A DNA stretch of 32,131 nucleotides from a virus. Location: positions 1 to 32,131 of IMG/VR virus record IMGVR_UViG_3300036406_001206, one strand, 5' to 3'. Made by a program: the position numbers and the translations under genes. Positions 22,338 through 28,789 of the stretch are shown here, piece after piece. The notes beneath the pieces are model-generated. The model searched no databases, was not told the origin of the DNA, and worked only from the letters and a program-made list of their open reading frames with translations. The stretch's first letter is position 1. Every line of letters starts with the position of its first letter.

Positions 22338-22652
22338 ATGACTACTTCTACTTTTTCCGCTGCTACTTCTAATGTTTCTACTATCGCTCGTCCTGAGTTT
22401 AAATTCTTGATCTCTGTTCAGTCGCCATCCGATGGCACTTGGAAAGAGATTGGTTTTGTTACCAAAGAATCTGGTAAAAGACTCTCTGTTGATAAAACTC
22501 TTGACGGATGGATTCGTCCTGCCACTAAAAATAGAGATAATCTATTGAAGTCTTGTAAATTCCTAATGGAAGACTCCGCTACTTGTTCTGTTGACTGGGT
22601 TCCTACTCGTCCTTGGACGACCTTTCGCACCCACAAAGTTATCATCCATTAA
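22338..22652 (+). CDS. Small, probably highly expressed early protein
   Basis: 104 aa. Strong GAGGAGG ribosome binding site, strong promoter P2 and a strong terminator make this a self-contained monocistronic unit. Codon use differs from its neighbours: mostly T- or C-ending codons (ACT, TCT, GCT, CGT, ATC), as in highly expressed genes. N-terminal S/T-rich tail, then FKFLISVQSPSDGTWKEIGF, a beta-rich fold, and a C-terminal TTFRTHKVII. No family recognised. A host-takeover or nucleoid-coating role would fit the expression signals but is unsupported. Confidence 0.75.
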   Translation: MTTSTFSAATSNVSTIARPEFKFLISVQSPSDGTWKEIGFVTKESGKRLSVDKTLDGWIRPATKNRDNLLKSCKFLMEDSATCSVDWVPTRPWTTFRTHKVIIH

Positions 22653-22673
22653 TATTCGCTTCTTTCCTTCTTT

Positions 22674-22699
22674 AACCAGGCTTAACCGCCTGGTTTTTT
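22674..22699 (+). terminator. Intrinsic terminator
   Basis: AACCAGGC and GCCTGGTT, a perfect 8-bp stem with loop TTAACC, followed by TTTT. Ends the P2 transcript just before the convergent RuvC-like gene. Confidence 0.9.
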
Positions 22700-22709
22700 A
22701 TTGAATATC

Positions 22710-23201
22710 CTACGCCGCTTCCCTCAAATAAATCAACAACCCATAATGAGCAATACATAAAGCATCCGCCATACCATCATGTTGTTTCCTACATCTTGGT
22801 AAAATTAAATTAACCTGCGGATAACGTCTGGTACAGAAATCTATCGCCGCATCTTTATCCTTAGCCGTACCACTCAATACCGATCCTTTCCACTTCTGAG
22901 GTGTTACTAATTCTAATGGTATTCCCGCACCCATCACAGCACCTAAAACCATGCCATAACCTTTGCCAAAAGTAAAAGCCGATGCAATACCTTGAGTTCT
23001 TTTCCCGTCCTTTCCAAACGCTGGCATAGAGTGAACCAACTCACAGATCGCTAACTCAACTTTATGACTTCTTAATATCTCTATCAACGCCGAAACATTT
23101 ATATCTTTACCAGAAATAGGAACAGGATAAGTAAACGTTTTATTGCCGTCTATAATAGCTATTCCACCCTTCAAACCTGGATCAATTCCACATATAATCA
23201 T
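22710..23201 (-). CDS. RuvC-like Holliday junction resolvase
   Basis: 163 aa. RNase H-like fold: GIDPGLKGGIAIID (5-18) with D7, ELAICE with E54, and a C-terminal HDGMADALCIA (141-151) with D142 and D146. These give the four acidic residues of the RuvC active site. It would cut Holliday junctions or branched DNA before packaging. Divergent from terL, starts 35 bp apart. Length fits phage RuvC-like resolvases. Confidence 0.85.
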   Translation of the reverse strand: MIICGIDPGLKGGIAIIDGNKTFTYPVPISGKDINVSALIEILRSHKVELAICELVHSMPAFGKDGKRTQGIASAFTFGKGYGMVLGAVMGAGIPLELVTPQKWKGSVLSGTAKDKDAAIDFCTRRYPQVNLILPRCRKQHDGMADALCIAHYGLLIYLREAA

Positions 23202-23236
23202 AGATATATTTTAACTAATTAATTTCTATAATTATA

Positions 23237-24706
23237 ATGCAGAAATCTTCACGCTCAACAAGAGAACTATTAACGCCATTAACCACTGCATCAGCCACAA
23301 GATTTTTAAAGAATAAAATAAAATCATCTGAGACTAAAGAGAAATTATCATGGGTAGAATTTGCTAAGAAATGCCAGATACGGTCGGGACGTGAGTTGAT
23401 ACCATTCACGCCATATGATTGGCAGGAGCAGTTTTTAGAACAGATAGAAAAGCATTCTGGTATTGTTTTATGCAAGTCAAGGCAATTAGGAGCCACAGAA
23501 TTTATTGGTAACTGGTTGTTATGGCAGGCATCAAACGATCCTGGTTTCGTGGCAGTGGTATTCTCCAAAACTCAATCAGACTCTAGTGACATCGCCAAAC
23601 GGGTAAGAGATATGATTGTCACCTATCCTGATTTAGCATTTGAAACTAACAACCAAAAAGATTTAAAGTTATTGAATGGTGGCAGGATTATCTTTAAACC
23701 ATCAACACCTAACGCCGCCCGTGGTATTCCTTCGGTGGCAGTAGTAGTATTTGATGAATGTGCTTTTGTGGAAGGGGTAGAAACGATTTACGCATCAGCA
23801 CAGCCAGCTACATCCATGCTAGGTGATAAAGCTAAAACAATATTAATGAGTACCCCAAATGGTCAACAAGGTTTCTATTGGGAGATGTTACGAGAGGGGA
23901 ACGAATCAGAAGAAATATTAAATATTTGCCGAGGCATCAGGACAGGAGAATTACCACCTGTCCAATATTGGACTGATAATCATTGGTGTAAGTTTTTTGT
24001 ACACTGGAAATCTCACCCGGTTTATGCCTCTGATGAGAATTACTTACAGAAAGTGAAGGACAGGCAGAAATTAACCGACGCTCAATTACAGAGAGAATAT
24101 GACCTAAACTTTGAGGAAGCAGTAAACGCACTCTATCCACAGGAATTAGTATTAAGAGGTGCTAGAGGCGTATTCCAGAACGCTATGCAAGGTAGAAAAT
24201 ACATAGCCGGCATTGATCCGGCATTTGGTGGCTCTGATTATTTCTGTCTAACTATTTGGGATGTTAGTTTTAATCCATACCAATTAGTTAGGATGTATAG
24301 AGAGAATAACAAGAGCAAAGATTATAATCTAGTGAATACGGTACAAATATTGAGTCAATATCGCCCGTCTGTTGTGGGAGTTGAGTCTAATTCAGGCGGG
24401 CGGTTAATACTTGAGGATTTAATAAACAAGATGCCGTGGTGTAAGATTGAGGCTGTGAATACCACTGAATCATCTAAGATTGTCGCCACAGATAGATTAT
24501 TATTGTTGCTGGAGCGTGATCAGATGATTTATCCTGATTGTGAGTTAAAATCTGAACTACTTAATTTCAGAGAATCAATCAATGGTACAAGGAGAAAAAG
24601 AGAGGCAATAGCTGGTCATGATGATACGGTCATGAGTTCTGCTATTGCCTTTAGTGTGTTCTCTATTCCTTTCTTTGATGCTGGGATAGGAACGGTTAGG
24701 TATTAA
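23237..24706 (+). CDS. Terminase large subunit
   Basis: 489 aa. ATPase: adenine-binding PYDWQEQFL (59-67), Walker A CKSRQLGATE (79-88), Walker B VVVFDECA (169-176), coupling motif STPNG (205-209). Nuclease: AGIDPAFGGSDY with D327, GVESNSGG with E383, and GHDDTVM with D462/D463. All catalytic residues are present. It packages DNA into the procapsid through the portal. No ribosome binding site precedes the ATG, and a TATAAT box at 23227-23232 would place the transcript start almost at the ATG, so the mRNA may be leaderless. It overlaps the end of the convergent gene 24696-24872 by 11 bp. Confidence 0.95.
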   Translation: MQKSSRSTRELLTPLTTASATRFLKNKIKSSETKEKLSWVEFAKKCQIRSGRELIPFTPYDWQEQFLEQIEKHSGIVLCKSRQLGATEFIGNWLLWQASNDPGFVAVVFSKTQSDSSDIAKRVRDMIVTYPDLAFETNNQKDLKLLNGGRIIFKPSTPNAARGIPSVAVVVFDECAFVEGVETIYASAQPATSMLGDKAKTILMSTPNGQQGFYWEMLREGNESEEILNICRGIRTGELPPVQYWTDNHWCKFFVHWKSHPVYASDENYLQKVKDRQKLTDAQLQREYDLNFEEAVNALYPQELVLRGARGVFQNAMQGRKYIAGIDPAFGGSDYFCLTIWDVSFNPYQLVRMYRENNKSKDYNLVNTVQILSQYRPSVVGVESNSGGRLILEDLINKMPWCKIEAVNTTESSKIVATDRLLLLLERDQMIYPDCELKSELLNFRESINGTRRKREAIAGHDDTVMSSAIAFSVFSIPFFDAGIGTVRY

Positions 24707-24872
24707 CTATTTTCACTCGATGGGTAGGAATAGTTATAGGATGTTTTGCTAGTCGTCCGTTTTTAAATCTTTTGGAGATTGATACTGTTTTCTCCCCGAC
24801 AGATACGACTTCCCATTTGGAGACGCTATGCCAAGGGTTATCTGTAAACTCAACAATATCGCCTTGTTTCAT
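24696..24872 (-). CDS. 58-aa SH3-like small protein
   Basis: The ATG complementary to 24870-24872 overlaps the stop of the upstream gene (ATGA). The protein begins MKQGDIVEFTDNPWHSVSKW and continues EVVSVGEKTVSISKRF, a small all-beta pattern like an SH3/KOW fold, and ends in a basic tail. Its stop lies 11 bp inside the convergent terL. Function unknown. Confidence 0.65.
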   Translation of the reverse strand: MKQGDIVEFTDNPWHSVSKWEVVSVGEKTVSISKRFKNGRLAKHPITIPTHRVKIVNT

Positions 24873-25117
24873 TGTTTTTCCTCTTCCATCATTTGCAAAA
24901 TATTTTCAATAAACTTCTTCGTCAACTTAACTTCTTCCATTTCGGACGGGTCAAGTATCTGACTCTTAATAATTTCCTCTGCTGTTTCAGAGTCTAATCC
25001 GCCCTCGTCAAGCAATCGAGTAAACAGTATATGCTCTTTCGTTGACTTATTCCTCTTGTGTAATTCCAGGAGATGATCACAAAGTTTTAGGTCTGGTCTG
25101 TTTGGTGTCATTGTCAT
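24869..25117 (-). CDS. Hypothetical helical acidic protein
   Basis: 82 aa (an in-frame ATG two codons later is equally possible; no clear ribosome binding site). Mostly alpha-helical: DLKLCDHLLELHKRNKSTKE, then SETAEEIIKSQI and an acidic C-terminus LQMMEEEKQ. Lies 11 bp after the coiled-coil gene and overlaps the next by 4 bp, so it is part of the leftward 25843-24696 operon. No family recognised. Confidence 0.6.
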   Translation of the reverse strand: MTMTPNRPDLKLCDHLLELHKRNKSTKEHILFTRLLDEGGLDSETAEEIIKSQILDPSEMEEVKLTKKFIENILQMMEEEKQ

Positions 25118-25128
25118 TGTTTTATGCC

Positions 25129-25296
25129 TTATTTGGTCAGTTTATTTAACTCTTGCTCTAGCCTCTGATTCTTCTGCCTAAGACTAGTCACAGTCTTAAA
25201 CAGGGCTTCGTTTTCTTTTAGGAGTCGCTTAACCGACTCCTCTAATTGTTCCCGTGTCATTTCTGACAATGGGATAGGTATTTCTGGTTTGTTCAT
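25129..25296 (-). CDS. Small coiled-coil protein
   Basis: 55 aa from the ATG complementary to 25294-25296, behind AGAGGAAAA; a longer start at 25329 (66 aa) lacks a ribosome binding site. Consists of a P-rich start (KPEIPIPLSEM) and a coiled coil (REQLEESVKRLLKENEALFK and on to QRLEQELNKL). A hairpin with AGGAGTCG and CGACTCCT arms lies within it at about 25218-25239. Function unknown. Confidence 0.6.
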   Translation of the reverse strand: MNKPEIPIPLSEMTREQLEESVKRLLKENEALFKTVTSLRQKNQRLEQELNKLTK

Positions 25297-25345
25297 TTTT
25301 CCTCTTTGTACTTGAGCAGTTTTCGCCATACCCAGGGCGGGTTTA

Positions 25346-25843
25346 TTAGAATATTACTTCAGGGTCTAATAATACCTGTTGAGATAAATCTTTTGAATGA
25401 TTAATAAAGTATTGGACGTTATTGGGTAATAACCCTTTTTCGATAGCATTGGTCGTCCATCCGATGTTTCTTTTCATCACGTCAACAGCCCAGCAAACTT
25501 GGGGACCCGTCCCCCAGATTCTTAACTTCTGGGCTATTTTTACTTTTTCCTTTGGAGTCCCTGCCATAAATAGCTCGCCTGCTATTTTACAGGCTTTTTC
25601 TCTTTCGGGAGTTATTACGGGTTGAGACTCTAGCTTTTGGATTTCTTTGTTGACAGCGTTTAAAAGAAATGTAAACACATCAGCATAATATTTAGCGGTT
25701 GTGGCGATCTGAGAACACTCAGGATTTGGTTTAACTACAGGTTCATTATAAGTGATTTCTAGTAGCAGACCAACAACCCTAGTTTTGTTGTTATATTTTT
25801 TTGCTACTTTTAACTGGGCCAATAATACTTTTAAGTTTTTCAT
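25346..25843 (-). CDS. Hypothetical helical protein
   Basis: 165 aa, GGGAGAGGGAAA before the ATG. Alpha-helical throughout: MKNLKVLLAQLKVAKKYNNK, then AKYYADVFTFLLNAVNKEIQ and a central REKACKIAGELFMAG. Three cysteines. No recognisable motif. First gene of the leftward run, with the leader AGCGACTCCGGCT shared with the gene at 28263, and controlled from the operator-bearing region at 25907-26007. Confidence 0.6.
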   Translation of the reverse strand: MKNLKVLLAQLKVAKKYNNKTRVVGLLLEITYNEPVVKPNPECSQIATTAKYYADVFTFLLNAVNKEIQKLESQPVITPEREKACKIAGELFMAGTPKEKVKIAQKLRIWGTGPQVCWAVDVMKRNIGWTTNAIEKGLLPNNVQYFINHSKDLSQQVLLDPEVIF

Positions 25844-25875
25844 TTTATTTCCCTCTCCCGTCAGCCGGAGTCGCT
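25844..25875 (-). promoter_or_regulatory. Shared 5' leader AGCGACTCCGGCT + GGGAGAGGG, copy 1
   Basis: On the minus strand AGCGACTCCGGCT (25863-25875) is followed by GAC and the ribosome binding site GGGAGAGGG. CTCC can pair with the GGAG of the binding site across an 8-nt loop. Copy 2 lies at 28264-28294 before another leftward gene. Either a translational control element or a relic of duplication. Confidence 0.5.
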
Positions 25876-25906
25876 TTTAATTTGTTTCTATGTTTTTCAT
25901 TATTAC

Positions 25907-25925
25907 ACGGTTATCTGTATTTTAA
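25907..25925 (+). promoter_or_regulatory. ACGGTTATCT operator-like site 2
   Basis: ACGGTTATCTGTATTTTAA, differing from site 1 (14764) at one position. Faces site 3 at 25988-26006 across about 62 bp in the divergent space between the genes at 25843 and 26045; in each case the motif has the same orientation relative to the gene it precedes. Confidence 0.6.
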
Positions 25926-25987
25926 CTAAACGAATCTATATAAATTATTTATACCCTTCAACAAAATCCAACATCTTTGCTTATCAT

Positions 25988-26007
25988 TTAAAACATAGAT
26001 AACCGTG
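25988..26007 (-). promoter_or_regulatory. ACGGTTATCT operator-like site 3 (inverted)
   Basis: On the minus strand CACGGTTATCTATGTTTTAA. Inverted relative to site 2. On the plus strand it is followed by a TATATATT box (26021-26028), a possible -10 for the gene at 26045. Two inverted sites flanking divergent starts are a usual arrangement for a shared repressor. Confidence 0.6.
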
Positions 26008-26044
26008 CTAACCTGAGAACTATATATATTAAGGATAGAAACAA

Positions 26045-26275
26045 ATGGTAACTAGAAACCCCAAAGGAAGTCCAGCAACCCTAACCTCATTCAAAGCGGA
26101 AGGGCCGTTGATCATACCTGGCGACAGATTATCTAAAAAGATGACTGCGATCCGCCTCCAGCAAAAGGTAGAAGACGCTTTAAACAAAATCCCACCCAAA
26201 GAGAGGCCCGCTTTTCTCAGAAAATGTATTACCGAAGCATTAGTCACAAGTGGACTTCTTGATCTGCCTGACTAA
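26045..26275 (+). CDS. Ribbon-helix-helix-like small protein
   Basis: 76 aa, AAGGAT upstream of the ATG. Disordered N-terminus (NPKGSPATLTSFKAEGP), then SKKMTAIRLQQKVEDALNKI (30-49) and PPKERPAFLRKCITEALVTS, a strand-helix-helix plan like small RHH repressors of cyanobacteria. The two operator-like sites in its own upstream region make it a candidate for the protein that binds them (inference). A terminator follows at 26318. Confidence 0.6.
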   Translation: MVTRNPKGSPATLTSFKAEGPLIIPGDRLSKKMTAIRLQQKVEDALNKIPPKERPAFLRKCITEALVTSGLLDLPD

Positions 26276-26317
26276 GAATAATTGCTTAATCACCTGGACT
26301 AATTTAAAAATAATCAT

Positions 26318-26338
26318 GGGCCGTTATGGTCCTTTTTT
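26318..26338 (+). terminator. Intrinsic terminator
   Basis: GGGCC and GGTCC (one G-U) with loop GTTAT, followed by six T. Ends the transcript of the RHH-like gene; from here to 26662 there is no gene. Confidence 0.75.
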
Positions 26339-26379
26339 ATTTACCATCCCCAAAATACCTGAGATAAATTAGTCAAAAG

Positions 26380-26652
26380 TCAATTTTTATTCGCCTTTGC
26401 GGTGATCTGGTATAATCTATACTAGGTGCGGTTTGCACGCCTGACAAAAAATGTATTTTGCTAAGTCAACTTAAAATGTAACGAAATGTAACGCTAACGG
26501 AAAAGGTTGATCGTAGCCGTCGGTATTTGTTGCGAACGCATATCATTCACGCAGGTAGCGAATCGCTGAGAGTCTATCCTAGTATTAATTACAGAGATGA
26601 CAGAATTTGCTTTATAATATAATAAGAACATCTGTAATGAATAAATAATCAT
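26380..26652 (-). ncRNA. Conserved non-coding element, copy B (inverted relative to copy A)
   Basis: The minus strand matches 14330-14597 over nearly its whole length, while flanking DNA does not. Conserved blocks: TTATAAAGCA, AGCGAT, TGCGTGAATGA, TTCGCAAC, AATACCGACGGCTA, GCGTTACATTTC, TTTTTGTCAG and GGCGAAT. The plus strand of the same element ends in GATGACAGAATTTGCTTTAT and leads into the dUTPase gene, so it could instead be a 240-nt 5' leader transcribed from the extended -10 at 26408. No open frame of note on either strand. Confidence 0.55.
26408..26416 (+). promoter_or_regulatory. Extended -10 promoter upstream of copy B and dUTPase
   Basis: TGGTATAAT, a perfect extended -10. Transcription from about 26423 would run through the whole of copy B and then dUTPase. 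A further TATAAT at 26613-26618, nearer the gene, lies inside the element and is conserved in copy A. Confidence 0.55.
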
Positions 26653-26662
26653 TCCTTGGTAA

Positions 26663-27097
26663 ATGTATATTAATATCAAAATACAAAAAGTCCACCCGCT
26701 GGCGAAGTGTCCAGAATACGCCCATGAATTTGATGCTGGCATGGACTTGTTTTCTGTGGAGGAAAAGTTATTAGGGCCGGGTGAAAGTGGATTGATTGGG
26801 ACCGGGTTGAAAATTGCTTTACCAGAATACACCGAAGCACAAATTAGACCTCGGAGCGGATTGGCTTTAAATCATCAGATTACAGTGTTAAATAGCCCTG
26901 GAACGATTGATTCTGGTTATCGTGGGGAAATAGGCGTTATTCTGATTAATCACGGTTTAAGCCCGTTTAAAATTGAAGTAGGCATGAAAATAGCACAGAT
27001 GGTTTTTGTTTCTGTGCTAAGAGGTGAGTTATGGGTTGTGGATGAGTTGGATGGTACTAGCCGGGGTGAGTGTGGTTTTGGGTCTAGTGGTATCTAA
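26663..27097 (+). CDS. dut: dUTP diphosphatase (trimeric type)
   Basis: 144 aa. Hydrolyses dUTP to dUMP and pyrophosphate, keeping uracil out of DNA and feeding ThyX. The five family motifs are present: DAGMDLF (24-30), RPRSGLA (62-68), GTIDSGYRGE (80-89, catalytic D83, Y86), GMKIAQMVF (107-115), and R134 with GECGFGSSG. Length normal. No clear ribosome binding site. Its end overlaps the convergent gene at 27094 by 4 bp. Confidence 0.95.
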   Translation: MYINIKIQKVHPLAKCPEYAHEFDAGMDLFSVEEKLLGPGESGLIGTGLKIALPEYTEAQIRPRSGLALNHQITVLNSPGTIDSGYRGEIGVILINHGLSPFKIEVGMKIAQMVFVSVLRGELWVVDELDGTSRGECGFGSSGI

Positions 27098-27795
27098 TCA
27101 AATGTCGCCCGAACTTTCTTGGCGGATTCTTCTGTTATTTTCTGGCATTGATTGTTCCCTTGTGCATTGGCTTTTTTGATATTCCGTGAAGCCAATGCTT
27201 CGGCAAAACCAACCGATGCCAGCTCAAAAAGGTCTAGGTTATCTCTGATATTGTCATTCTTGCCTAGTCCCTTTGCTAACTTGATCTGTTTAGCATCACC
27301 GCCTAATACTGGTATATAAATTGCATTGGTACATAATCCATAACCGATGCTGTTAACGCCATGATCTTGTAATACTGCCGTAAAAGAAACCCGTATCTGT
27401 TTACTCTTTAACCTTGCCTCGATTCTTTCCAGGTCTTCAGGTTTAGCACGGTCAATAATACTTTCTGCTAATTCTGGAGAGGCATCAATAAATTGTAAAA
27501 ATATTTTCGCCGCTTCTTGCCTGTAGGCTCGCCCGATTGATCCAGGTAATAGACCAATGATATATAAAATACCTTCACGGCCAGCGACGGGAGTAAACTG
27601 CTGTCCTTTTCCAGGGAATTTATAGCTGTCGGTTTTTTCGACGACTTCTGAAAACTGTTTAGAGACAACACTCCAAGAGTCTCTAGGGTTCTTCTTTCCA
27701 CAAAACTTAATCACATCCAAAACAGAATAACGTCCATCTTCAGTCATTCTAATTTCTTCGGGGAACCCATCAAACGATATAATATTACTTGCCAT
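27094..27795 (-). CDS. Bro/KilA-type phage regulator-like protein
   Basis: 233 aa, GAGG before the ATG. N-terminal domain about 1-105: IRMTEDGRYSVLDVIKFCGK, a W..V and F.P.AGREG..Y...LLPGS segment, resembling the Bro-N fold of phage antirepressors. The C-terminal part (about 130-210: VSFTAVLQDHGVNSIGYGL, CTNAIYIPVLGGDAKQIK, RDNLDLFELASVGFAEALAS) follows a pattern found in many phage proteins next to Bro-N or KilA-N domains. It differs from the C-terminal domain shared by the genes at 21402 and 29995. Its leader is also structured. Confidence 0.65.
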   Translation of the reverse strand: MASNIISFDGFPEEIRMTEDGRYSVLDVIKFCGKKNPRDSWSVVSKQFSEVVEKTDSYKFPGKGQQFTPVAGREGILYIIGLLPGSIGRAYRQEAAKIFLQFIDASPELAESIIDRAKPEDLERIEARLKSKQIRVSFTAVLQDHGVNSIGYGLCTNAIYIPVLGGDAKQIKLAKGLGKNDNIRDNLDLFELASVGFAEALASRNIKKANAQGNNQCQKITEESAKKVRATFD

Positions 27796-27856
27796 GTAAA
27801 CCTCAATTTTATTTGGCCGTACCCAGATTGTTTCTGCAATGCTGGGTAACTTTACA
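27795..27856 (-). promoter_or_regulatory. Structured leader of the Bro-like gene
   Basis: On the minus strand TACCCAG and CTGGGTA (27842-27848 with 27820-27826) form a 7-bp stem, extended past a bulged G by ATTG/CAAT with a 6-nt loop. Around it TGTAAA (27851-27856) can pair with TTTACA (27795-27800), which includes the first base of the ATG and encloses the GAGG binding site. A TGTTATAAT extended -10 (complement of 27863-27871) lies just upstream. Confidence 0.5.
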
Positions 27857-27890
27857 TCTAATATTATAACAAAAAATATCGCCGATGCGA

Positions 27891-27917
27891 TAAAAAAACC
27901 GCCCGGTTAAAGGCGGT
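27891..27917 (-). terminator. Intrinsic terminator of the gene at 27937
   Basis: On the minus strand ACCGCC and GGCGGT with a TTTAACCG loop, followed by TTTTTTT. Ends the P3 transcript before the Bro-like gene's promoter. Confidence 0.85.
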
Positions 27918-27936
27918 GAGGTGTTTTTATTTTAGG

Positions 27937-28263
27937 TTAAAACTCTACAGCGGGGTCAAGATAAACGCCATTAAAAAACTTATCTTGATTGAAAGGCGTT
28001 TCATTCGGGATGTCTCTAACCTGCCTAGGGGCTTTTGTATCCTTAGCACCCAAACTAGATGCCATCGAATATTTGCCGTCGGGGTAAACCATCTCATATT
28101 CATCTCTGTAACTAAGCTCAATCCTTCTTGTGATTAATTCATTTGTCGCCAAACATTTAATGGTGACGGTTTTGGCGGTCCGTTTAATAACGGAATAAGC
28201 AAATACATGATCACTCACTATGGATAAAGAATAGTAAACAGTACCAACCTCAAACTTAACCAT
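27937..28263 (-). CDS. Conserved-type small phage protein
   Basis: 108 aa, GGGAGAGGAAAA before the ATG. Beta-rich: FEVGTVYYSLSIVSDHVFAY, then VIKRTAKTVTIKCL (27-40) and RRIELSYRDEYE, ending GKYSMASSLGAKD. A pattern of IG..Y....I.DH....V..RT.KTVT.K is seen in hypothetical proteins of many phages. Driven by promoter P3. Function unknown, probably early. Confidence 0.65.
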   Translation of the reverse strand: MVKFEVGTVYYSLSIVSDHVFAYSVIKRTAKTVTIKCLATNELITRRIELSYRDEYEMVYPDGKYSMASSLGAKDTKAPRQVRDIPNETPFNQDKFFNGVYLDPAVEF

Positions 28264-28294
28264 CTTTTTTCCTCTCCCTTAAGCCGGAGTCGCT
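28264..28294 (-). promoter_or_regulatory. Shared 5' leader AGCGACTCCGGCT + GGGAGAGG, copy 2
   Basis: Minus strand AGCGACTCCGGCT (28282-28294), then TAA, then the ribosome binding site GGGAGAGG. Matches 25844-25875 except at a few positions, while sequences further upstream differ. Confidence 0.5.
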
Positions 28295-28314
28295 AAACTT
28301 GTTTCAATAAAACC

Positions 28315-28357
28315 AATATAAATAAAATCTTTTGAATTGTCAATACTTATTCAAAAG
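28315..28357 (-). promoter_or_regulatory. Promoter P3 with perfect operator-like inverted repeat
   Basis: On the minus strand TTGACA (28338-28343), 17 bp, TATATT (28315-28320). CTTTTGAAT and ATTCAAAAG (28349-28357 and 28329-28337) are perfect 9-bp inverted arms around AAGTATTGACA, so any bound dimer would cover the -35. Same spacing as P1 and P2. Drives the gene at 28263. Confidence 0.8.
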
Positions 28358-28477
28358 ATTTTTATAAAACCACAAAAACAATATATAACAACCGGCTGGA
28401 CCAGATACCGGCCCGGCTCGTAGCGTGTTACTATTAGTCCAACTCATGATACAATATTAAAAACAAAGGACAATATT

Positions 28478-28789
28478 ATGAGAAGAAAACCCAAGCAACA
28501 TTCCCATAGTACAAAGTATAGAGATTATATCCAATCAGATAGATGGCGGGCGTTAAGGCTAAAAACATTTAGTATGACCAATAATCGGTGTGTAGGATGT
28601 GGGGACAAATGCACTGAATGTCATCATCTGAGTTATGACAACTTAGGAAAGGAAAGGATCGGCATAGACATTGTGCCTCTTTGCTCCAAGTGCCATAAGA
28701 AATGTCATTACAAAAAATACTGGGACAACAGGAAGAACCGGGCGATCATGTCAGATCAGCTCATCAAGAAATTTAGGTTGATGTCATAG
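28478..28789 (+). CDS. HNH endonuclease
   Basis: 103 aa, ACAAAGGACAA leader (28463-28473). YRDYIQSDRWRALR (14-27), zinc pairs C38/C41 and C69/C72, HNH core ECHHLSYDNLGKERIG (47-62) with H49/H50 and N55, then IVPLCSKCHKKCH. The order is that of small phage HNH nucleases, which may be free-standing homing enzymes or packaging partners of the terminase. Here it is far from terL and ends 6 bp into the convergent minor head gene, so a homing or DNA-processing role is more likely. Confidence 0.85.
   Translation: MRRKPKQHSHSTKYRDYIQSDRWRALRLKTFSMTNNRCVGCGDKCTECHHLSYDNLGKERIGIDIVPLCSKCHKKCHYKKYWDNRKNRAIMSDQLIKKFRLMS

Noticed and set aside
28264-28477. GGCTGGACCAGATACCGGCC-type inverted bits near 28391 as a terminator or riboswitch
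   Set aside because: Several partial stems are possible, no T-run follows, and there is no second copy to test any of them.
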